Below are positions 49,793-60,252 of a stretch of DNA of 64,000 nt, one piece after another (the first letter of the stretch is position 1; each line of letters opens with the position of its first letter). The notes beneath the pieces are model-generated. The model worked only from the letters and a program-made list of their open reading frames with translations. It searched no databases and was not told where the DNA came from. Origin of the DNA: Streptomyces pactum (GTDB lineage Bacteria; Actinomycetota; Actinomycetes; Streptomycetales; Streptomycetaceae); assembly GCF_016031615.1 (NCBI RefSeq), contig NZ_JACYXC010000001.1, positions 2,542,001 through 2,606,000 of the forward strand, in the 5' to 3' direction. The position numbers and the translations under genes were made by a program.

Positions 49793-51039
49793 ATGAGTTC
49801 GTCGAGCGCCGCGTCCGCACCGGGGGCGCCGGAGCGCCGCTGGACCTCCGTCCTGTTCCAGGGACTGCAGAAGATGGGACGGAGCCTGCAACTGCCGATC
49901 GCGGTGCTGCCCGCGGCCGGCATCCTCAACCGGCTGGGCCAGCCCGACGTGTTCGGCGCCGACGGCCTGGGCTGGAACGACGTGGCCAAGGTGTTCGCCG
50001 GCGCGGGTGGCGCGCTGCTCGACCCGGTGCTCGGACTGCCGCTGCTGTTCTGCGTGGGGGTGGCCATCGGGATGGCGCGGAAGGCCGACGGTTCGACGGC
50101 GCTGGCCGCGGTCGCCGGGTTCCTCGTCTACCACAACGTGCTGGCGCAGTTCCCGGACGCCGACGGGGAGCCGCGGAACCCGGGGGTGTTCGGCGGCATC
50201 GTGCTGGGCCTGTTCTCAGCCTGGGTGTGGCAGCGCTACCACCGGACCCGGCTGGTGGACTGGCTGGGCTTCTTCAACGGGCGGCGGCTGGTCCCCATCC
50301 TGATGTCCTTCATCGGGGTGCTCTTCGCGGTGGCGTGCCTGGGGGTGTGGCCGCCGGTGGGCGGCGCGCTGGAGCACTTCAGCGACTGGCTGACCGAGCT
50401 GGGGGGCGTGGGGGGTCGGGGCTGTTCGGGGTGGCGAACCGGGCGCTGCTGACGGTCGGCATGCACCAGTTCCTCAACACGTTCGCCTGGTACCAGTACG
50501 GCGAGTGGCGGGCGCCGGACGGCCGCGTCTACCAGGGGGACATCAACCGCTTCCTGCACGGCGACCCGCACGCGGGCATCTTCACCTCCGGGTTCTTCCC
50601 GATCATGATGTTCGCGCTGCCCGCCGCCGCGCTGGCCATCGCCCACTGCGCGCGGCCGGAGCGGCGCAAGGAGGTGGCCGGGATGATGCTCTCGGTGGGG
50701 CTGACCTCGCTGGTCACCGGGATCACCGAGCCGATCGAGTACTCCTTCCTCTTCGTCGCCCCGGCGCTCTACGCCATCCACGCGGTGCTCACCGGTGTCT
50801 CGATGGCGGTGACCTGGGGGCTGGGGGTGCACGACGGGTTCAGCTTCTCGGCCGGGCTGATCGACTACCTGATCAACTGGGGGCTGGCGACGAAACCGTG
50901 GCTGATCATCCCGGTCGGGCTGTGCTTCGCGGTCGTGTACTACGTGGTGTTCCGCACGGTGATCCTCCGGTTCGACCTGCCGACGCCCGGGCGGGAGCGG
51001 GACGCGGAGCGGGCGGAGGAGGAGAACGTCCGGCCCTGA
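49793..51039 (+). CDS. nagE1: PTS GlcNAc enzyme IIC (NagE1), frame broken by a homopolymer slip
   Basis: An EIIC permease of the GlcNAc PTS. The first half reads MGRSLQLPIAVLPAAGILNRLG, KADGSTALAAVAGFLVYHNVLAQFP and DWLGFFNGRRLVPILMSF; the second half reads HQFLNTFAWYQYGEW, GFFPIMMFALPAAALAIAHCA and GITEPIEYSFLFVAP, where the E of TEP is a substrate ligand. The two halves are in different frames. They join at the G6 runs 50401-50406 or 50410-50415, where one added G would give GSGLFGVANRALLTV as in nagE2. ATG after GGGAGG. It is a close paralogue of nagE2, which is intact. Confidence 0.88.
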
Positions 51040-51317
51040 GCGGCGCGGGGGGCGCGGGGAGATCCGGGAGCGGCGGGCCCGGGAGGGGGCGGGCCCGTGG
51101 TGCCGGCCGGGGGCACGTCCGCGGCTCCCGCCGTCACGGGCGTTCCGTGGCGCTCCCGGTACGGGCGGCCTGCCGCGCCGGCCGCGGGGCCGGGTCACCC
51201 GGCCCCCGGGCCGGGTGCGGCACCGCCGCCGCGCCTGCCGGAAAAGGCCGGTGCCGCACCCACCGGGGAGGCCGGCGGCAAGGCCCCGTAGGGGGTCCGG
51301 TCAGGCCCCGATAACGA

Positions 51318-51414
51318 TGTGGTTTAGACCATATGAAAGCATAGAACCTTGCATTCCTTCCCTGGCCACCCCCGTGTTACAACAGGTCTAAACCACTCAG
51401 TGGTGTAGACCAGA
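51318..51414. promoter_or_regulatory. Three DasR-type operators upstream of nagE2
   Basis: Cores GGTTTAGACC (51321-51330), GGTCTAAACC (51385-51394) and GGTGTAGACC (51402-51411). The last two are only 17 bp apart and end 49 bp before the nagE2 ATG. The rest of the 51040-51463 gap is G-rich tail of nagE1 without a gene. Confidence 0.78.
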
Positions 51415-51463
51415 CGCGGGCTGTTCCCCCTCTTCGAGTGCCCGCCTCACCAGGAGGAATCCC

Positions 51464-52810
<1,347 letters not shown>

Positions 52811-52826
52811 TCCGGCCGGACACCTC

Positions 52827-52877
52827 GTACGGCGGCGGGCCCCGGAACCGGGAAGGTTCCGGGGCCCGCCGCCGTAC
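52827..52877 (+). terminator. Terminator after nagE2
   Basis: A perfect 23-bp stem (52827-52849 with 52855-52877) and a 5-nt loop, 17 bp after the stop. Confidence 0.9.
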
Positions 52878-52944
52878 GCCGTCACGCCGCCCACCGTGCG
52901 CCGGAGCAGGCCGGGCGGGGGGGGCCGGGGCGTCCGGCGCGGTC

Positions 52945-53697
52945 CTACACCTGGTAGACCGCGCCGGCGGCGGCGAGTTCCACCGGCCCGTCGAAGACCT
53001 CCTGGGCGTCGCGCCGGTTGATCCGCGGGTCGGTCCACGGCGGGATGTGGGTGAGGAGCAGCGTGCCGACCCCCGCCGCCCGCGCGTGCTCACCGGCCTC
53101 CCGGCCGTTGAGGTGGAGGTCCGGGATGTCCTCCTTGCCGTGGGTGAAGGCCGCCTCGCACAGGAAGAGGTCGGCGCCGGTGGCCAGCTTCCGCAACTCC
53201 TCGCAGGGGCCGGTGTCACCGGAGTAGACCAGGCTCCGCCCGCCGTGCTCGATCCGGAAGCCGAACGCCTCCACCGGGTGGCAGACCCGGGCGGCACGCA
53301 CCGTGAACGGGCCGACGGTGAAGGTGCCGGGGGTCAGGGTGCGGAAGTCGAAGACCTCGCCCATGCAGCTCTCGTCGGGCACGTCGTCGTAGGCGCGGAC
53401 CAGCCGCTGCTCGGTGCCCTCGGGGCCGTACACCGGGATGGGACGGGGCCGTCCGCCGTCGAACCGGTAGTAGCGGGCGACGAAGTAACCGCACATGTCG
53501 ATGCAGTGATCGGGGTGGAGGTGCGACAGCGCGATGGCGTCGAGGTCGTACAGCCCGATGTGGCGCTGCAACTCTCCGAGGGCACCGTTGCCCATGTCGA
53601 GCAGCAGCCGGAAGCCGTCGGCCTCTACGAGGTAGCTCGAACAGGCCGATTCCGCGGAGGGGAACGACCCGGAGCATCCGACGACGGTGAGCTTCAT
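52945..53697 (-). CDS. MBL-fold metallo-hydrolase (RNase Z-like)
   Basis: A 250-residue metallo-beta-lactamase-fold enzyme. The metal motif HxHxDH appears as SHLHPDHCID, further ligands are His in ARVCHPVEA and Asp in YSGDTGPCEEL, and the last His is in LLLTHIPPW. It opens with MKLTVVGCSGSFPS. It resembles the RNase Z/cyclic-phosphodiesterase subgroup, but the tRNase exosite is not evident, so the substrate is unknown. AAGGAGG lies before the ATG. Convergent with nagE2. Confidence 0.93.
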   Translation of the reverse strand: MKLTVVGCSGSFPSAESACSSYLVEADGFRLLLDMGNGALGELQRHIGLYDLDAIALSHLHPDHCIDMCGYFVARYYRFDGGRPRPIPVYGPEGTEQRLVRAYDDVPDESCMGEVFDFRTLTPGTFTVGPFTVRAARVCHPVEAFGFRIEHGGRSLVYSGDTGPCEELRKLATGADLFLCEAAFTHGKEDIPDLHLNGREAGEHARAAGVGTLLLTHIPPWTDPRINRRDAQEVFDGPVELAAAGAVYQV

Positions 53698-54260
53698 GAA
53701 GCAGGAACCTCCTTGGGGGTCCCCATGCCGAGGGCCAGGGGCGGGTCCGGGGTCATGCGGTGCCCCTGAGCGTATGCGGGACACGCCCCGGCCGCTCCTG
53801 TGTGAGGCCGGGTTGTGGCTGGAATCACCAGGACGGCGGGGACGTTCCGGAGCCGGTCACCACGGCCCCCGCGGGCCCCGACGGGGGCGCCGCCCGGCGG
53901 CGTGCGGACCCGGTTCCGCGCCCCCGCGGAGCCGTTCCGGGCCGGACCCCGCGGACCCCGGCGCGCCGTTCCGACCGGGCCCCCGCGGACCCCGGCGCGC
54001 CGTTCCGGTCAGGTCCCGCCCGGCCGGCGTACGGTCCCGGCCGCACCCGTCGCGTGCGGCCCCGGACGCACCTGCCCGTACGGCCCTCGCCGCACCCGGC
54101 CGTCGTACCGCCCCCGCCGCAACCGTCACACGGCCCCGGCCGGAGGTGTCCCCGGCCGGCCCCGAACCCGCGTGCGGGTCCCGGCCGGACGCCGGGCGGG
54201 CGGTCGACGGGTGCGCGCCCCGCGTCCGCCCGTACCGCCGCGGGGTGCCAGGATGCGCGC
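53698..54260. repeat. Gene-free region with a 27-bp direct repeat
   Basis: The divergent gap between the MBL hydrolase and TerD genes contains two perfect 27-bp copies (53947-53973 and 53981-54007, period 34 bp) and a weaker third upstream near 53925. Remaining DNA is C-rich without a supported gene. Too short an array for CRISPR. Confidence 0.6.
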
Positions 54261-55841
54261 ATGACACAGATCATCAAGGGCGGAAACGTTCCGCTCAGCG
54301 GCGAGCCGATGCGGGTCGCGGTCGTCCGCCGTTCCGGCGGGCCGGGGGTGCCGGACATCGACGCGGCCGCGCTGCTGGTCGCCGCGGACGGCACGGTCCG
54401 GGACCGTGCCGACCTGGTCTTCTACAACCAGCCCGAACACGCGGCCAGCGGGGTACGGCTGCTGGGGAACGTCCGGGGCGAGGACGGGGTGGTCGCGGAC
54501 TGGCTGGAGTTCGACCCCGGCCGGGTCGAGCCGTCGGTGGACCGGATCGTGATCGCGGCGTCCTGCGACGGCGGGACGTTCGGGGAGGTCGCCGGGCTGT
54601 ACCTGCGCGCGGTGAGCGCGGCCACGGGCGAGCAGCTGGCGATGTACACCATCGACGACGCCACGACGGAGACGGCGATCCTGCTGGGCGAGTTCTACCG
54701 CCGGAACGGCGGGTGGAAGTTCCGCGCCGTGGGTCAGGGGTACGACTCCGGGCTGCCGGGGCTGGCCGCGGACTTCGGGTTCTCCGCGCCGGGCGAGGGC
54801 CCCGAGCCCGACGAGGCCCCCGCCCCGGACGGGGCCTTCGCGCCGTACGGGAACTCCGCACCGGACGGGACCCCGGACCCGGACGGGTCCCTCGGCTCGG
54901 GCCCGACTCCGGAAGCGGCACCGGCGCCGGCCTCCGCGCCCGTTCCCTTCGCCCCGCCGTCCGCCGCCGCACCGGCCGGCGCCGTCCCGTTCGCCCCGCC
55001 GGCCCCCGCGCCCGTTCCCTTCGGCGCACCGTCCGCCGCGGCGGAAGCCCCGGCCGCCGGTGCCCCAGCCCCCGGTGCCCCGGCCGGCAGTGCCACGGCC
55101 GGCAGTGCCACGGCCGGCGGCCCTGCCGCCACCGGCGTCACCGGCGTCACGGAACCGGCGGACGCCACCGGCCCGGCCGCCGGTGCCCCGGACCCGGCCC
55201 CCGGCTCACCGCTCCCCGGCACCCTCCCGGTGCGGCTCAACGACCTTCCGGCCGGCATGGGGCCGGAGTTCCCGCAGGTCGAGCACATCGGGCGGGACAC
55301 CGAGGTGGTGGAACCCGGCATCACCCTCCCGCGCGGCTTCGTGGTGGTCGACGTGCTCACCCGGGAGGGCGGGTTCATCGAGGTCACCACGTTGACGGTG
55401 CGCAAGCGCCGGTGGCGGAACGTCCTGACCAGCCGGCTGCGGAACCTGCGCGGGGTGGGCGTGTTCCACCACGACGGGAACACACCGATACGGCTGCGGG
55501 TCGACGCGCGCGGCCAGTGGATGATCCGGCTGCGGCCGGTCTCCACGCTGCGTCCGTTCGACGGTCCGCTGGAGGGGCACGGGCCCGAGGTCCTGGCCCA
55601 CGCCGGGGACGCCACGGACGTGAAGTGCCGCTTCCTGGGCGACGAGGAGAAGGACGGCTACTTCGGGCTGCACCTGCTCCGGCGCGGTGGGCACCGGGAC
55701 TTCGTGTGCAGCCGGCTGGGCCGGGGCCGGAGCAGCGGCTCCCTGCCGGCGGGCCCGCGGCTGGTGGTGGTCGAGGCCGCCGGCGGCTGGTCCCTGGAGC
55801 CCCGCCCGGCGGGCAGCGGCTTCTGGTCCCGCCGCCGGTGA
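54261..55841 (+). CDS. TerD-family protein with C-terminal accessory domain
   Basis: A 526-residue protein. Residues 1-165 are a TerD/stress-protein domain: MTQIIKGGNVPLSG, IDAAALLVAADGTVRDRADLVFYNQ, ADWLEFDPGRVEPSVDRIVIAASCDGG and FRAVGQGYDSGLPGLAADFG, with the acidic clusters that bind calcium in TerD. A Pro/Ala-rich linker (170-325) leads to a second domain (330-520) beginning LPVRLNDLPAGMGPEF that I cannot name but which recurs with TerD in Streptomyces. No TerB/C/E genes are nearby, so this is a stand-alone member. Function in stress resistance or membrane response is inferred only. Confidence 0.9.
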   Translation: MTQIIKGGNVPLSGEPMRVAVVRRSGGPGVPDIDAAALLVAADGTVRDRADLVFYNQPEHAASGVRLLGNVRGEDGVVADWLEFDPGRVEPSVDRIVIAASCDGGTFGEVAGLYLRAVSAATGEQLAMYTIDDATTETAILLGEFYRRNGGWKFRAVGQGYDSGLPGLAADFGFSAPGEGPEPDEAPAPDGAFAPYGNSAPDGTPDPDGSLGSGPTPEAAPAPASAPVPFAPPSAAAPAGAVPFAPPAPAPVPFGAPSAAAEAPAAGAPAPGAPAGSATAGSATAGGPAATGVTGVTEPADATGPAAGAPDPAPGSPLPGTLPVRLNDLPAGMGPEFPQVEHIGRDTEVVEPGITLPRGFVVVDVLTREGGFIEVTTLTVRKRRWRNVLTSRLRNLRGVGVFHHDGNTPIRLRVDARGQWMIRLRPVSTLRPFDGPLEGHGPEVLAHAGDATDVKCRFLGDEEKDGYFGLHLLRRGGHRDFVCSRLGRGRSSGSLPAGPRLVVVEAAGGWSLEPRPAGSGFWSRRR

Positions 55842-55896
55842 CCGCGTACCGCGGATCGTGCCGGGGACCGGCCCGGCACGATCCGGCGGGCGGGCG

Positions 55897-56847
55897 TCAG
55901 GCCCAGAGCTGGCCGTGCAGGGTCGCGATCGCCTCTTCGGTGGTGGCGGCGGTGTAGACCCCGGTGGACAGGTACTTCCAGCCGCCGTCGGCGACGACGA
56001 AGACCACGTCGGCCCGCTCGCCGGCGGCCACCGCCTTGCGCGCGACACCGAGCGCGGCGTGCAGCGCGGCGCCGGTGGACACCCCCGCGAAGATGCCCTC
56101 CTGGGCGAGGAGTTCCCGGGTCCGGGCCACCGCGTCCTCGGAGCCGACGGAGAACCGGGTGGTGAGCACCGACTCGTCGTACAGCTCGGGGACGAAGCCC
56201 TCGTCGAGGTTGCGCAGTCCGTAGACCACGTCGTCGTAGCGGGGTTCGGCGGCCACGATCCGCACCCCGGGGACGTGCTCGCGCAGGTAGCGGCCGACCC
56301 CCATCAGGGTGCCGGTGGTGCCCAGTCCGGCCACGAAGTGGGTGATGGAGGGCAGGTCGGCGAGGATCTCCGGGCCGGTGGTGGCGTAGTGGGCGCCCGC
56401 GTTGTCCGGGTTCCCGTACTGGTAGAGCATGATCCAGTCCGGGTGCTCGGCGGCCAGCTCCTTGGCGACCCGGACGGCGGTGTTGGAACCACCGGCGGCG
56501 GGCGAGGAGATGATCTCCGCTCCCCACATGGCGAGCAGCTGGCGGCGCTCCTCGCTGGTGTTCTCCGGCATCACGCACACGATGCGGTAGCCCTTGAGCT
56601 TGGCCGCCATGGCGAGCGAGATGCCGGTGTTCCCGCTGGTCGGCTCCAGGATGGTGCAGCCGGGGGTCAGCCGCCCGTCCTTCTCGGCCTGTTCGATCAT
56701 GTGGAGCGCGGGGCGGTCCTTGACCGAGCCGGTCGGGTTCCGGTCCTCCAGCTTCGCCCAGACGGACACGGACTCGGAGGGGGAGAGCCGGGGCAGCCGG
56801 ACCAGCGGGGTGTTGCCGACCGCGGCCAGCGGACTGTCGTACCGCAT
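55897..56847 (-). CDS. cysM: Cysteine synthase, CysO-dependent type (CysM)
   Basis: A 316-residue PLP enzyme. Lys43 in NPTGSVKDRPA forms the Schiff base; PTSGNTGISLA binds the substrate carboxylate; GLGTTGTLMGVGRYLRE holds the cofactor phosphate. The long C-terminal form and the immediately adjacent cysO gene point to the CysM type that uses O-phosphoserine and CysO-thiocarboxylate. The start lies 1 bp after the CysO stop, so the two genes are coupled. Confidence 0.93.
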   Translation of the reverse strand: MRYDSPLAAVGNTPLVRLPRLSPSESVSVWAKLEDRNPTGSVKDRPALHMIEQAEKDGRLTPGCTILEPTSGNTGISLAMAAKLKGYRIVCVMPENTSEERRQLLAMWGAEIISSPAAGGSNTAVRVAKELAAEHPDWIMLYQYGNPDNAGAHYATTGPEILADLPSITHFVAGLGTTGTLMGVGRYLREHVPGVRIVAAEPRYDDVVYGLRNLDEGFVPELYDESVLTTRFSVGSEDAVARTRELLAQEGIFAGVSTGAALHAALGVARKAVAAGERADVVFVVADGGWKYLSTGVYTAATTEEAIATLHGQLWA

Positions 56848-56848
56848 C

Positions 56849-57181
56849 TCAGTGCGCGCCCGCGGTGCCGGTCATCGGGGCGGAGCCGGCAGGACGGGGC
56901 TCCGCCCCGGCACCTCCCGCCACGGCCGGCAGGATGGTGACGCTGTCGCCGTCGGAGAGCTTGGTGGCGATGCCGTCCAGGAAGCGCACGTCCTCGTCGT
57001 TGAGGTAGACGTTGACGAAGCGGCGCAGCTTGCCGTCCTCGACCAGCCGCGCCTCGATGCCGCTGTAGCGGGACTCCAGGTCGGCGAAGAGCTCGGCGAG
57101 CGTGGCGCCCTGGCCCTCGACGGACTTCTGGTCGCCGGTGTAGCTGCGGAGGATGGTCGGGATACGGACCTCGATGGCCAT
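56849..57181 (-). CDS. cysO: MoaD/ThiS-like sulfur carrier (CysO) with C-terminal tail
   Basis: A 110-residue ubiquitin-fold carrier. EVRIPTILRSYTGDQKSVEG, ADLESRYSGIEARLVEDGKLRRFVNVYLNDEDVRFLDG and DSVTILPAVAGG match CysO, in which the Gly-Gly end carries a thiocarboxylate. Here Gly89-Gly90 is followed by 20 more residues (AGAEPRPAGSAPMTGTAGAH), so the carrier cannot be used until the tail is removed. A JAMM protease gene lies 290 bp upstream. ATG after GGAG. Confidence 0.9.
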   Translation of the reverse strand: MAIEVRIPTILRSYTGDQKSVEGQGATLAELFADLESRYSGIEARLVEDGKLRRFVNVYLNDEDVRFLDGIATKLSDGDSVTILPAVAGGAGAEPRPAGSAPMTGTAGAH

Positions 57182-57469
57182 GTGGGGCTCCTGTCGCGGT
57201 GAGGGATTGCGGTCGGCAGGCCCGTCCGGCTGCGGCGGCGGGGCAGCGCGCGGGTCCCCCCGGGCCGGCGGCCGGGGGAGGTCGGTGTCGGGGGGTGTGG
57301 TCGGACTGGTGGACGGGCGCGACGGCACGGCCCGGCGCGGGTGCGCCCGGCCTATGTGCCGCTCACGTCCTGGACAACCATGCGGGCATCGTATCGATTC
57401 CCGGACGGCCCCCCGGAAGGGGATACCGGCATGCGGACGTTCTCCGCTCGCGAGTCGAGACGGGGCGGC

Positions 57470-57898
57470 TCATCCGTACGTCTCGACGATCCGCACCTCC
57501 TCCTCGGTCACCTCGCCGTCCAGGATGCGGAACGACCGGAACTGGACCGGGCCCTCGTCGTTGCCGCACTCGGCGGTGGAGACCAGGACGTAGTGCGCGC
57601 CCGGCTCGTTGGCGTAGGAGATGTCGGTGCGCGACGGGTACGCCTCGGTGGCGGTGTGCGAGTGGTAGATGACCACCGGCTCCTCGTCCCGGTCGTCCAT
57701 CTCCCGGTAGAGCTTGAGCAGATCGCCCGAGTCGAACTCGTAGAACGTGGGCGAGCGGGCCGCGTTGAGCATCGGGATGAACCGCTCGGGCCGGCCGCTG
57801 CCGGCCGGACCGGCGACCACGCCGCACGCCTCGTCGGGGTGGTCGGCGCGGGCGTGCGCCACGATCTGGTCGTGGAGGGCCTGGGTGATGGTCAGCAT
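57470..57898 (-). CDS. mec: JAMM/MPN+ metalloprotease (Mec+ type)
   Basis: A 142-residue zinc protease. The JAMM motif is Glu23 (HPDEACGVV) and His79-Ser-His81...Asp92 in YHSHTATEAYPSRTDIS, all present. In the CysO pathway Mec+ cuts cysteine from the CysO-cysteine adduct; here it may also process the CysO tail. The start is 8 bp from a TATTCT -10 candidate at 57906-57911, so the mRNA may be leaderless or nearly so. A strong terminator for the permease sits just upstream. Confidence 0.92.
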   Translation of the reverse strand: MLTITQALHDQIVAHARADHPDEACGVVAGPAGSGRPERFIPMLNAARSPTFYEFDSGDLLKLYREMDDRDEEPVVIYHSHTATEAYPSRTDISYANEPGAHYVLVSTAECGNDEGPVQFRSFRILDGEVTEEEVRIVETYG

Positions 57899-57920
57899 GC
57901 CGAAAAGAATACGGGCGACA

Positions 57921-57962
57921 CACCAGGCGGGCTCGGATGCTGGATCCTGAGCCCGCCTGGTG
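57921..57962 (-). terminator. Terminator between the permease and the JAMM gene
   Basis: A perfect 14-bp stem (57921-57934 with 57949-57962) with a 14-nt loop, placed after the permease and just before the JAMM promoter. Confidence 0.85.
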
Positions 57963-58130
57963 AGACGCGGTGGGTTCCGTGCCTGGTGGGGCACGGTGCC
58001 CGCCGGGACGCGATGCCCGGCGATGCGGTACCGCCGGGACGCGGTGCCCGGTGGGGGCGCGGTGCGCGCGGCGTCGGTCCGGACGCGGACCGCAGCGCGC
58101 GGTGCCGCGGTGCCGCCGGCCGGGGCCGGG

Positions 58131-59594
58131 TCAGTCCTTGCCGGCGGTGGTCGGGGCCGGGGCGGGGTGATCCTTGCGCGCGAAGACCTCGGGGTCGCGG
58201 GACTTGATGACGAAGTACGACACCACCATGGCCGCTCCCCAGATCGGGGCGCAGTACAGGGAGACCCGGGCGTCCTCGTCGATGCCCATGAGCACGATCA
58301 CGAAGCCGATGAAGGCGAGGGCGAAGACGCTGGTCCACGGGTAGCCGGGGGCCTGGAAGTCGGAGCGCGGCAGCAGACCGCGGTTGACCTTGCGGCGGTA
58401 GACCAGCTGGGCGCTGAGGATCATGATCCAGGCCCACATGCCGGAGATGGTGGCGAAGGAGACGACGTAGTTGAACGCCTCACCGGGCCACTGGTAGTTG
58501 ATCCAGACGCCGGCGAGCATGCAGGCCGCGGAGACCGTGGTGCCGCGCAGCGGCAGGCCCTTCGGCGACAGCACGGTGAAGAACCGCGGGCCCTGCCCGT
58601 TCAGCGCGAGGTCGCGCAGCATCCGGCCGGTGGAGTACATGCCGGAGTTGCAGGAGGAGAGCGCGGCGGTGAGCACCACGAAGTTCACGATCCCCGCGCC
58701 GGCCGGCAGGCCGATCTTGGCGAAGGCGGCGACGAAGGGGCTGACGCCGGGCTCGAAGACGGTCCAGCTGACCACCGACAGGATGATGATCAGGGCGCCC
58801 AGGTAGAACAGGGCGATGCGCCACGGCACGGTGTTGATCGCCTTGGGCAGGGTCTCCCTGGGGTTGGTCGCCTCACCGGCGGTGACGCCGACCAGTTCCA
58901 CGGCGAGGAAGGCGAACATCACGATCTGGAGGGTCATCAGGGTGCCGCCGATGCCCTTGGGGAAGAACCCGCCCTCGGACCACAGGAGGCTGAAGGAGGC
59001 GGTGTCACCGGCGTCGGAGAAGCCGAGGGTGATCACGCCGAGGCCGATCAGGATCATGCCGAGGATGGCGGTGACCTTGATCATGGAGAACCAGAACTCC
59101 ATCTCGCCGAAGAGCTTCACCGAGATGAGGTTGATGCCGAACAGCAGCACCGTGAAGCCGAGCGCCGAGACCCATTGCGGAATGGATTCTTCCCAGTACT
59201 GCACGTACTCGGCCGCCGCGGTGACCTCGGTGATGCCGGTGACCACCCAGAACAGCCAGTAGGTCCAGCCGGTGACATAGCCCCAGAACGGGCCGAGGAA
59301 CTCACGCGCGTACTCGGAGAAGGAGCCCGAGACCGGGCGGTACATGAGCAGCTCGCCGAGCGCCCGCATGATGAAGAAGATGACCAGGCCCGCGACGGCG
59401 TAGGCCAGGATCAGACTCGGCCCGGCCTTGGAGATGGCCTTGCCGGCTCCGAGGAACAGGCCGGTGCCGATGGCACCGCCGATCGCGATCATCTGGATCT
59501 GCCGGTTACCGAGCCCGCGCTGGTAACCCTCTTCTGATGTGTTGCCGGGGCCCTCCGGGCCGCCGTGCTTCTCGTCGACCTGCACCGAGGTCAT
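58131..59594 (-). CDS. Amino acid permease (APC family)
   Basis: A 487-residue membrane protein with 12 helices. GNRQIQMIAIGGAIGTGLFLGAGKAI is the helix 1 substrate-binding signature (IGGxIGTGLF), FIMRALGELLMYRP and FSEYAREFLGPFWGYVTGWTYWLFW follow, and AFLAVELVGVTAGEATNPRETLP is the helix 6 signature. It resembles AnsP/CycA/GABA-type transporters; exact substrate unknown. The start ATG at 59594 is chosen over longer frames because AAAGG precedes it. Downstream terminator at 57921-57962. Confidence 0.93.
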   Translation of the reverse strand: MTSVQVDEKHGGPEGPGNTSEEGYQRGLGNRQIQMIAIGGAIGTGLFLGAGKAISKAGPSLILAYAVAGLVIFFIMRALGELLMYRPVSGSFSEYAREFLGPFWGYVTGWTYWLFWVVTGITEVTAAAEYVQYWEESIPQWVSALGFTVLLFGINLISVKLFGEMEFWFSMIKVTAILGMILIGLGVITLGFSDAGDTASFSLLWSEGGFFPKGIGGTLMTLQIVMFAFLAVELVGVTAGEATNPRETLPKAINTVPWRIALFYLGALIIILSVVSWTVFEPGVSPFVAAFAKIGLPAGAGIVNFVVLTAALSSCNSGMYSTGRMLRDLALNGQGPRFFTVLSPKGLPLRGTTVSAACMLAGVWINYQWPGEAFNYVVSFATISGMWAWIMILSAQLVYRRKVNRGLLPRSDFQAPGYPWTSVFALAFIGFVIVLMGIDEDARVSLYCAPIWGAAMVVSYFVIKSRDPEVFARKDHPAPAPTTAGKD

Positions 59595-60252
59595 GCTTGG
59601 ACGCCTTTCTCCATACCGACCCGGCCGCTGTGGCTCGGATCGGGTCCCGATCCCCCCGGATGTGGATGGAGTGCTACCGGCGGTCTGCCGGCTCAAGCGC
59701 CCCTGCGGACAGGGGTGGCGTCCGCAGGCGGTCGTGCAGATGTATCACGCCCGCAACAGTGATCCCCAGAGGCGAATGTCCCGTGCCCCGGCGGAAGAAA
59801 TGGACATACGTTCTATAGGGGCACAAACGGCCCGTCTCGGTAATCCGATCGTTATTCGGAATTGAGGTCCCTCTGAGCGAACGCATGCCGACTATGCGCG
59901 TCATGTCCTCCATGTCCGGTATCGGGGAGACCGGTACCGGGACGGGCCGCGCGCCGGAGCCGCCGACGGGCCGGCGCCGGGCCACCGACGGGACGGCCGA
60001 CCGGCCGGTCCCGGGCGCTCGCGGCCACCCGCCGTCCGCCGTCCCGTCCGGGGCCGCGGACGCCCCCGGGCTCCGGTGCGCCGGGCGCGGCGGGCGTCCG
60101 GGTCCGGCTTCCCGAGCGCGGTCCGGGCGCCGGACGGATCCGGGCTCCGGGGCGGGGTCCGGTCTCTCCGAGCGCCGGGCGCCGCGGCCCGCCGGGCACC
60201 TTCACACCGTCGCGCCGCGCACGGGGCCCGCCGCCGCTTCCGGAAGGCGCCG
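59595..60252. other. Promoter region of the permease and C-rich spacer, no gene seen
   Basis: The part from 59740 to 59890 is clearly less GC-rich and should hold the permease promoter. The part from 59930 to 60250 is GC-rich spacer at the 3' end of the DUF2017 gene. No coding frame is supported. Confidence 0.45.

Noticed and set aside
53947..54007. 27-bp repeats as a CRISPR
   Set aside because: Only two good copies with a 7-bp gap, no cas genes, no leader.
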